From Verrucomicrobiota bacterium (GTDB taxonomy: Bacteria > Verrucomicrobiota > Verrucomicrobiia > Chthoniobacterales > UBA10450), in assembly GCA_003218415.1 (NCBI GenBank), contig QHNK01000076.1:1-36505 (forward strand): a DNA stretch of 36,505 bases. Direction: 5' to 3'. How positions within the stretch are numbered: position 1 is the first letter of the stretch; each line of letters starts with the position of its first letter. Positions 31,469 through 36,505 of the stretch are shown in pieces. The notes beneath the pieces are model-generated. The model did no database searches. It saw only the letters and a program-made list of their open reading frames with translations, and had not been told where the DNA came from. The position numbers and the translations under genes were made by a program.

Positions 31469-32221
31469 TCATTTGACTAAGCGTGACGGGCGCTTAGCCA
31501 TCTCTTTCTCGGCATGCTGGAACATTTTCGGAGTATCGATGTCTTGCCACCAACCCTGGCCGATATCTATGGCACGGACTTTGTTATCGGCTGCCATTAA
31601 TCGAACTCCATCAGCTAGGCTGCAATCATTTCGGCGGCCGTCGGATTTCGCTCGCTTGAGATAGCCGAAGATTTCCAGCGGGCAAACAAGCAAACCGGTA
31701 TCAACCGCATCGTAATCCCGCAGATCTTTTCCGATGCCGATCACTCTGTTTCCCCGGGTTTGGACTTTCATCGCATCTTCCAAATCGAAAATGGAACCGA
31801 GTTTTCGATCCACCGCGATGTTTAGGAAATCGGAATCAAAAGAATCGAGCAGGTGATCAACGATCACATCGTCGAAAAGGTGATCGCTCATTGTCAGGAG
31901 AAATGGCCCCTCGACGTGATCGGCCGCCGCGAATAAAGAAATGCCATTCTGTTTTCGCCAATCGCAATTTTCGATGAAGAACGCGCTGACGCCAGAAGGA
32001 ACCAACCGTTTGAGCTGTGCAATCATGCGCTCGCTTTCGTAGCCGACCACGAAGTGGACGGTTTTGATCCCTGCGCGGGTCAATGCATCCAGAGTGTACG
32101 AGATTAAGGGGCGGCCGAGCACAGGGACGAGCGGTTTCAGGAAAGTCTTATCCGAACTGCGCAGGCGCGAGCCTTCCCCGGCGGTCAAAACTACTGCTTC
32201 GGAAACAGGAGCCATAAACAT
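31469..32221 (-). CDS. Sugar/alcohol-phosphate nucleotidyltransferase, IPCT-like
   Basis: This 250-residue GT-A-fold nucleotidyltransferase has the signature GEGSRLRSSDKTFLKPL (15-31). The segment ENCDWRKQNGISLFAA and MSDHLF at 111-116 recall archaeal and Thermotoga inositol-1-phosphate cytidylyltransferase, where the metal-binding Asp lies in this SDH motif. It ends with WWQDIDTPKMFQHAE, normal for the family. It would activate an alcohol phosphate to a CDP form for the two CDP-alcohol phosphotransferases. LicC-type phosphocholine cytidylyltransferase is the main alternative. ATG occurs at 32221 and again at 32215. A stable hairpin ends exactly at the first ATG. Confidence 0.82.
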   Translation of the reverse strand: MFMAPVSEAVVLTAGEGSRLRSSDKTFLKPLVPVLGRPLISYTLDALTRAGIKTVHFVVGYESERMIAQLKRLVPSGVSAFFIENCDWRKQNGISLFAAADHVEGPFLLTMSDHLFDDVIVDHLLDSFDSDFLNIAVDRKLGSIFDLEDAMKVQTRGNRVIGIGKDLRDYDAVDTGLLVCPLEIFGYLKRAKSDGRRNDCSLADGVRLMAADNKVRAIDIGQGWWQDIDTPKMFQHAEKEMAKRPSRLVK

Positions 32222-32248
32222 GTAGGGGAAGCTGTCAGTTTCCCCTAC
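32222..32248 (-). repeat. GTAG-footed hairpin abutting the nucleotidyltransferase start
   Basis: GTAGGGGAA and TTCCCCTAC pair over 9 bp, and a further G-U and C-G pair can form inside. In the minus-strand transcript the hairpin ends right at the ATG and buries the only G-rich stretch that could serve as a ribosome binding site. It could be a REP-type repeat, a translation-control hairpin, or both. Confidence 0.6.
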
Positions 32249-32269
32249 AGGTACAGGGATCAGGGTTAG

Positions 32270-33070
32270 TCATATTCCGTAGTATCTCTTCAGTCCCCAG
32301 AGGCGAACGCGCTGCGGAAGAAATCTGAAAATCATCGGTGCAATTTTGGATTCGAACACATTGCCCACCGTTTTCCGAGGCGGCGGGCGCACGGCGTTGA
32401 CTAAGCTTAGAACATGCCGGGCGACGAGGTCCGGGCCTGGTGCCTTTTTCATGTTGCGCTCGACGATTTCCCAAGTCTTGGCGATTTTTGAGTCGTAGCG
32501 CTCGGCTTTCGCGCTCTGGACCACGCTCTTGTTAAATTGCGTGGAAATGTCGCCCGGCTGAAGGTCAACAATGTGCACCGGGGAATCGGCCAACTCGAGC
32601 TGGATTGACATGGTAAAGGCTGCCAGCGCTGCTTTAGCGGAGTTGTAAGCCGCCATGAACGGCACTGGAAGCCGGGAGGCTAGCGAAGTGACGTTGATGA
32701 TCAAACCTTCGCCACGCGCCTGCATGTGGCGCAACGCGAGCTGCATCAATTGGATTTGACCGAAAACCAGAATTTGAAACTGACTGGCGATCGTTTCCAT
32801 GGGCAGGAACTCAGCGGGGTCAAAGTGACCGGCGCCGGCGTTGTTGATCAAAACGTCGAAGTAACCAGCTTCCGTGAGCGCAGCATTGAATGCATCTTCG
32901 ATCGAAAGCCGATCGGCCAGATCGAGACGGACCGCATGGCATCGCGGCATTTTGGGGATGCGTTGCAAATTGCGCGATGTACCCCACACTTCGTGACCTT
33001 CACCGACGAGTAACTTTGCAATGGCAAGACCGATGCCAGAGCTCGCACCGGTGATAAAAATGTGTTTCAT
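32270..33070 (-). CDS. Short-chain dehydrogenase/reductase, candidate 3-ketosphinganine reductase
   Basis: This 266-residue classical SDR has the NAD(P)-binding GASSGIG at 8-14, NNAGAGHF at 76-83 and the catalytic Ser129 / Tyr142 / Lys146 (AYNSAKAAL), followed by LQPGDISTQF. The C-terminal hydrophobic/basic part (about 225-266) suggests membrane association. In this context it could reduce the 3-keto group of the SPT product, as KDSR does in eukaryotes. The Caulobacter enzyme CerR is from a different SDR branch, as I recall. The ATG at 33070 overlaps the stop of the GT-C gene (ATGA). The family is certain and the substrate is inferred. Confidence 0.8.
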   Translation of the reverse strand: MKHIFITGASSGIGLAIAKLLVGEGHEVWGTSRNLQRIPKMPRCHAVRLDLADRLSIEDAFNAALTEAGYFDVLINNAGAGHFDPAEFLPMETIASQFQILVFGQIQLMQLALRHMQARGEGLIINVTSLASRLPVPFMAAYNSAKAALAAFTMSIQLELADSPVHIVDLQPGDISTQFNKSVVQSAKAERYDSKIAKTWEIVERNMKKAPGPDLVARHVLSLVNAVRPPPRKTVGNVFESKIAPMIFRFLPQRVRLWGLKRYYGI

Positions 33071-34563
33071 GAAGAGCGACGCCGTTCGACAAGATAAAGC
33101 CGGACACGGCGATGTTGAGGAAAAATCAACATTGAGCGCCTGAATTCGGCGAGCTCTATCAAGTAACAATCTTTCTGCTTCAGGGATGGATCCTCAGTAT
33201 AAATCGCCGCCGCATTACGCAGCACTTCTTCATCCTCCTCGGAGATGGGGAGATGGTCGAGTATTTTGAATTGCGGCGCGTACCACTGGGCGGAACGGCG
33301 CGTAGTAGGCAGAATCAAGACCACGTTGCCGCGCTTCGAAGGCGGATAAAGCCTCTCCAAATAGCGCACGAGCCGGACGGGCGGTGCTTCATCACGGTGA
33401 TTTTCTATCCCTAAAGGAACGGCGATATAAAGGAGCAATGCCGGAACGCAGATCGCCGAGAAGTTCCACGGGCTTGGTAATCGTAAAAGACCGCGAAGCA
33501 TCACGACAAGAAGCAGCGGAAAGACCATGAGATAGTACCTTTGATCGCCCGGAAGAGCGATAAAAGTGATCGCAATTTGCACGAAAAGCCAGGGAGCGTG
33601 AAACTTCCAAAATCGCCGATCCGTCGCATCGTATCCGTACCGAATATAAGCAATCGCCGCACACGTTGTAAGAACGATACCGGCTCCGAGCACGCGGGGC
33701 GATTGAATAAAGCCGAACCCTTTCGAAAACCACCCGAGAATGTGGGAGGCAAACCGCACTCCCAGATAGTGAGGAGTCCAATCGCCGGCCCCGATATAAA
33801 TGGAAGGTCGATTTAGACGCCAGCGCCATTGGCCGTACACGAGCTCGGGATAAACCCGCCAGAATCCCCCACTCGGCCGGAGTTGAGACTGTATGTACCA
33901 CATTGGCAAAAGCCAGGTCAGACAACCCGCGACCAGCAGCGCATACGAAAGACACCATGTCTTCGCATCCACCGAGCCTTTCTTGAGCGGAATGCCAAGA
34001 ATCAGTGCGACTACGGGAAACAATTGCGGTCGCGTGCCGGCTGCGGCCGCCCCCATGAGAGCAGCCCAGACAATCAGGCCGCGCTTCTTCTGTTTTAAAA
34101 AGTAGACAGCGGCAAGTAACTCCGTGCTCATGAAACCGGCTGCCAACATGTCGGTCAGCGCCTTCGTAGCGGTCATCCAAATCACTGGCGTCATCAGCAA
34201 GGAAATTGCGACCCACCATGCGAGCTTCTCGGAAAACTGCGCGCGAATAATCGAGAACCAGGCCGCGATGAAAAGTCCGCCGCCAAATGCCGAAACGCAG
34301 TAAAGCGAAGATTCCGTTCCGGTGTGGAAAAGTTTCGTCCCGAGCCAGCCTAAAAAAATGAAGAGTGGATACCCGGGTGGATGCGGCTGGTGATGCCAGA
34401 GATCGAATGAGCGCACGCCCATCGCAAATTGCACAGCATCGATTTCATCGAGCGCCGGCGAATGTGTGAAAAAATAAAGCGTGAAGGCGGCTAAAAAAAG
34501 GAGCACGCCTTTAATCACGGATTGCTGGCTCGAATCGCCTTGTTCCATCTCGGTTGAGGTCAT
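33067..34563 (-). CDS. GT-C-fold membrane glycosyltransferase, DUF2723/PMT-like
   Basis: This 498-residue protein has about ten membrane helices. The first periplasmic loop carries acidic DEID (39-42) and QPHPPGYPLF (60-69), typical of DUF2723-like and PMT/ArnT-type GT-C enzymes, which use polyprenyl-phosphate sugars. A soluble C-terminal part (about 390-498) contains VVLILPTTRRSAQWYAPQFK and YLIELAEF. It is the first gene of a minus-strand trio with the SDR and nucleotidyltransferase genes, overlapping the SDR by 4 nt. It might glycosylate the lipid head group on the outer face of the inner membrane. Confidence 0.8.
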   Translation of the reverse strand: MTSTEMEQGDSSQQSVIKGVLLFLAAFTLYFFTHSPALDEIDAVQFAMGVRSFDLWHHQPHPPGYPLFIFLGWLGTKLFHTGTESSLYCVSAFGGGLFIAAWFSIIRAQFSEKLAWWVAISLLMTPVIWMTATKALTDMLAAGFMSTELLAAVYFLKQKKRGLIVWAALMGAAAAGTRPQLFPVVALILGIPLKKGSVDAKTWCLSYALLVAGCLTWLLPMWYIQSQLRPSGGFWRVYPELVYGQWRWRLNRPSIYIGAGDWTPHYLGVRFASHILGWFSKGFGFIQSPRVLGAGIVLTTCAAIAYIRYGYDATDRRFWKFHAPWLFVQIAITFIALPGDQRYYLMVFPLLLVVMLRGLLRLPSPWNFSAICVPALLLYIAVPLGIENHRDEAPPVRLVRYLERLYPPSKRGNVVLILPTTRRSAQWYAPQFKILDHLPISEEDEEVLRNAAAIYTEDPSLKQKDCYLIELAEFRRSMLIFPQHRRVRLYLVERRRSS

Positions 34564-34707
34564 AGTGACCAGCGCATTCGTTGTTGTTCGGCCACTGATT
34601 CGTATTTTAACTGTCAGGCTGCTGCAAGACAGTCTCGTGAGTGAGTGTAATTGTTATCCGTGTCATCTCGAAAAATTCTCTGATCATATGATGTCGATCT
34701 TGTCCCC

Positions 34708-35598
34708 ATGTTTCCGCTGATTTGCGCGGCCCTTGTCATTTTGGGTGTGCTCGGTCTCAAGCGTCTGCTTCCTGGTAGTAGAAAGCATCGGCGACAAGTC
34801 CGTTTCATCCGTGAAACCTTGGCAAGCAGCAAGAAATCAGGCGATCGCCGTGTGATTGTTTCGCTTTCGACGGTACCAGAGCGGATGGGCAACCTAGGGC
34901 CGACGATTCGCTCTCTGCTGAGACAGACGCGGCCACCGGATGAGATCGTCCTGGCCATCCCGGAATTTTCGATTCGGGAACAACGGCCTTATGCAGTGCC
35001 CAAACATGTTTCGCGTTGGCAGCGAATGCGCATTCTGCACTGTCGCAGGGATTGGGGACCGGCTACAAAGTTTATCCCCATCGTTCGAGAAGAATTAGCG
35101 GCGGGCCGGGGAAATACATTGATCATGGTGGTGGACGATGATCGAATGTATCCGCGAGATGCACTCGAAACGTATCTCCACTACAACAAGCAATTACCTG
35201 ACGCGGTTCTTTGTTTTCGCGGTGCCGCAATGCCGCGAAATCTGGATTGGCGACACGCCAAGATGATTCGCGCGCGTGAGCTTCGCCAACCGCAACCCGC
35301 GGCGGTGATCACAGGGTGCGGAAGCTATTTGATCCAACCGAGGTTCTTCGACGAATCGCTCTGGGATTATTCCCAAGCGCCGCAGGGAGCATTTTACATG
35401 GACGATATTTGGATCAGTGGGTGTCTCGCTCGTCGCAACGTGAAGAGATATGTTGTGCCTGCATCGGCCATGATGCGAAGTGTGTTTCGCCAACGGCGGA
35501 CCTTATCGCTGCACGATGTTCCTGACGGACGTCAATACAACAACAACGAAACGATCGCACTTTTCGGGGACGCCTGGGATGTCTTCGCTTCGTATTAA
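34708..35598 (+). CDS. GT-A-type glycosyltransferase-like protein
   Basis: The protein has 296 residues. A short N-terminal membrane anchor (1-21) precedes a Rossmann-like domain. It contains VSLSTVPERMGNLGPTIRS, the metal-binding VVDDDRMYPRDALE (Asp143-145) and a later FYMDDIWISG (Asp232-233), which could be the acceptor base. The layout is that of an inverting family-2-like glycosyltransferase. The N-terminal SLSTVPERM wording recalls an uncharacterised group also seen in eukaryotic algae. The donor and acceptor are unknown. It is divergent from the GT-C gene (144-nt gap) and its stop overlaps that of the flippase at a shared TTAA. Confidence 0.76.
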   Translation: MFPLICAALVILGVLGLKRLLPGSRKHRRQVRFIRETLASSKKSGDRRVIVSLSTVPERMGNLGPTIRSLLRQTRPPDEIVLAIPEFSIREQRPYAVPKHVSRWQRMRILHCRRDWGPATKFIPIVREELAAGRGNTLIMVVDDDRMYPRDALETYLHYNKQLPDAVLCFRGAAMPRNLDWRHAKMIRARELRQPQPAAVITGCGSYLIQPRFFDESLWDYSQAPQGAFYMDDIWISGCLARRNVKRYVVPASAMMRSVFRQRRTLSLHDVPDGRQYNNNETIALFGDAWDVFASY

Positions 35599-36505
35599 GG
35601 ACGTTTGTCCTTGCGATGGATATGGTGCTGCAACCATTGAACACCAAAGACCGCCAGGAAAGCCGCAGCGCTGACGACTTGTCCGGCAATTCCGCTCAGG
35701 AATGTGCGGCAGATGAGCGCGGGAACAAGCGCAATTCCCGCGGCGATCAGAGGTGGGCGAATGTCGCTCCATGAATCTTTCCAGTGAAAGATCCATCGCA
35801 GTGTCGTGTAACGCAGAATGCCTTGAACGACGTAGGGCAAAAGGATACCGAAGGCCGCACCCATCACACCGAAGCGCGGAATTAACCAGAGAAGCCCGGC
35901 AGCAGCAACGGTGCACGTGATCGAAGAATGCAGAAGATTCAAATGTGGCCGTTGCACCATGATTACTGTTTCGCCTAATGCCACAAACGCGTTGATAGCA
36001 CTGGCAAGAGCGACGATGCCGAGCCAAACACCGCCCTGCTGGAATGCTGGACCGTAGATGAGCAGAATCGTGCTGCCGGCGAGCGACATCACTGCTACCA
36101 GCGGCAACAGGATCCAGAGCATCCACTGAGCAAGTCGAGCGTAAGTAGCGGCAGCCACGTCGTGATCGCCCGTCGCGGTCATACCCGCTACGACTGGCGC
36201 GAAAATGGGGTTGAAAGTCTGATTAACTTTTCGCAGCCCGTTCGCGGTGCCGATGACTGCACTGTAAACACCGACGGTTACAAGCGTCACACCCGGCGCG
36301 CGTCCAACGAAGTAGCCAAGCATGATGAGATCCAACCGGGCAATGAACGCGTTAATCAGCTGATAAATGCTGATGGGAGCCGCATAGGCGATTAGCAACC
36401 GTGCTTCGGCGAGAGGGGAAACAACCTCCGTTTGTGCCGGAATATGGCGAAACAACGTTGAGGCGAGTGCGAGCGCGACAAGCCCTGATGCTGCCGTTCC
36501 GACGA
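35595..36505 (-). CDS. Wzx-like polysaccharide/lipid-oligosaccharide flippase (partial)
   Basis: The gene is open to the window edge and its N-terminal half is missing. The visible 302 residues hold about eight membrane helices with the MATE/Wzx pattern: LIMLGYFVGRAPGVTLVTVGVYSAVIG, NQTFNPIFAPVVAGM, and a polysaccharide-synthesis C-terminal domain. Such proteins flip undecaprenyl-linked oligosaccharides, or lipid-linked sugars, across the inner membrane. Being convergent with a glycosyltransferase gene and near a GT-C gene, it points to a glycan or glycolipid export function. The C-terminus ends in a basic HHIHRKDKRP tail. Confidence 0.88.
   Translation of the reverse strand, partial: VGTAASGLVALALASTLFRHIPAQTEVVSPLAEARLLIAYAAPISIYQLINAFIARLDLIMLGYFVGRAPGVTLVTVGVYSAVIGTANGLRKVNQTFNPIFAPVVAGMTATGDHDVAAATYARLAQWMLWILLPLVAVMSLAGSTILLIYGPAFQQGGVWLGIVALASAINAFVALGETVIMVQRPHLNLLHSSITCTVAAAGLLWLIPRFGVMGAAFGILLPYVVQGILRYTTLRWIFHWKDSWSDIRPPLIAAGIALVPALICRTFLSGIAGQVVSAAAFLAVFGVQWLQHHIHRKDKRP

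Noticed and set aside
33392-34219. Open 275-codon frame on the minus strand in another frame of the GT-C gene
   Set aside because: It is nested in the GT-C coding region, rich in Arg/Ser as expected of an out-of-frame reading, and lacks membrane or domain features.
1-36505. CRISPR array, prophage, IS element or toxin-antitoxin system
   Set aside because: I saw no regularly spaced direct repeats, integrase, transposase, phage structural genes or typical TA pair on either strand.

Overview
The window is about 36.5 kb of GC-rich (high fifties percent by eye), gene-dense chromosomal DNA from a Gram-negative bacterium. It carries a Kdo transferase (waaA), muropeptide recycling, Rho, GlnE, RsmD, YebC and one tRNA-Glu. 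Gene content, soil-type metabolism and the style of the GTAG-headed palindromic repeats suggest a Verrucomicrobiota (Chthoniobacterales / Spartobacteria-like) genome. That placement is an inference, not something the sequence proves. There are no phage, plasmid, CRISPR or rRNA features.

Layout. Positions 1-8.6 kb: a fused amino-sugar kinase/MurQ etherase, small membrane proteins, a DegP/HtrA protease, an ankyrin-L,D-transpeptidase fusion, a CPBP protease, an alpha/beta hydrolase, a Kir-type K+ channel, an unknown membrane protein and a GYD protein. 8.7-13.4 kb: a cupin; a tightly overlapped minus-strand operon mtnA-like isomerase / class II aldolase / Tat-signal aldo-keto reductase (methylthioribose or 5-deoxyribose disposal); a GNAT enzyme and two unknown proteins. 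13.5-23.0 kb: housekeeping genes yebC, rho, glnE, a lipid kinase, an AsmA-like protein, rsmD and waaA. 23.2-34.6 kb: tRNA-Glu followed at once by the most interesting part of the window.

That part reads as a lipid-building locus with the logic of a sphingolipid pathway. It has an RND/MMPL exporter, a desaturase that resembles eukaryotic dihydroceramide delta-4 desaturase (DEGS) along its whole length, a FA2H/Scs7-like 2-hydroxylase, a serine palmitoyltransferase-like PLP enzyme, two CDP-alcohol phosphotransferases flanking a GNAT protein of the type I recall as bacterial ceramide synthase, and, convergently, a nucleotidyltransferase like inositol-1-phosphate cytidylyltransferase, a short-chain dehydrogenase (candidate 3-ketosphinganine reductase) and a GT-C membrane glycosyltransferase. 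Together they could make, hydroxylate, desaturate, cap with a phospho-alcohol (perhaps inositol) head group, glycosylate and export a eukaryote-like ceramide. The last 1.9 kb carries a GT-A glycosyltransferase and the 3' part of a Wzx-like flippase that runs off the window.

A second theme is a set of short palindromes headed by GTAG, resembling REP elements. Two of them supply stop codons, one lies in frame inside murQ, and one forms the C-terminal tail of RsmD.
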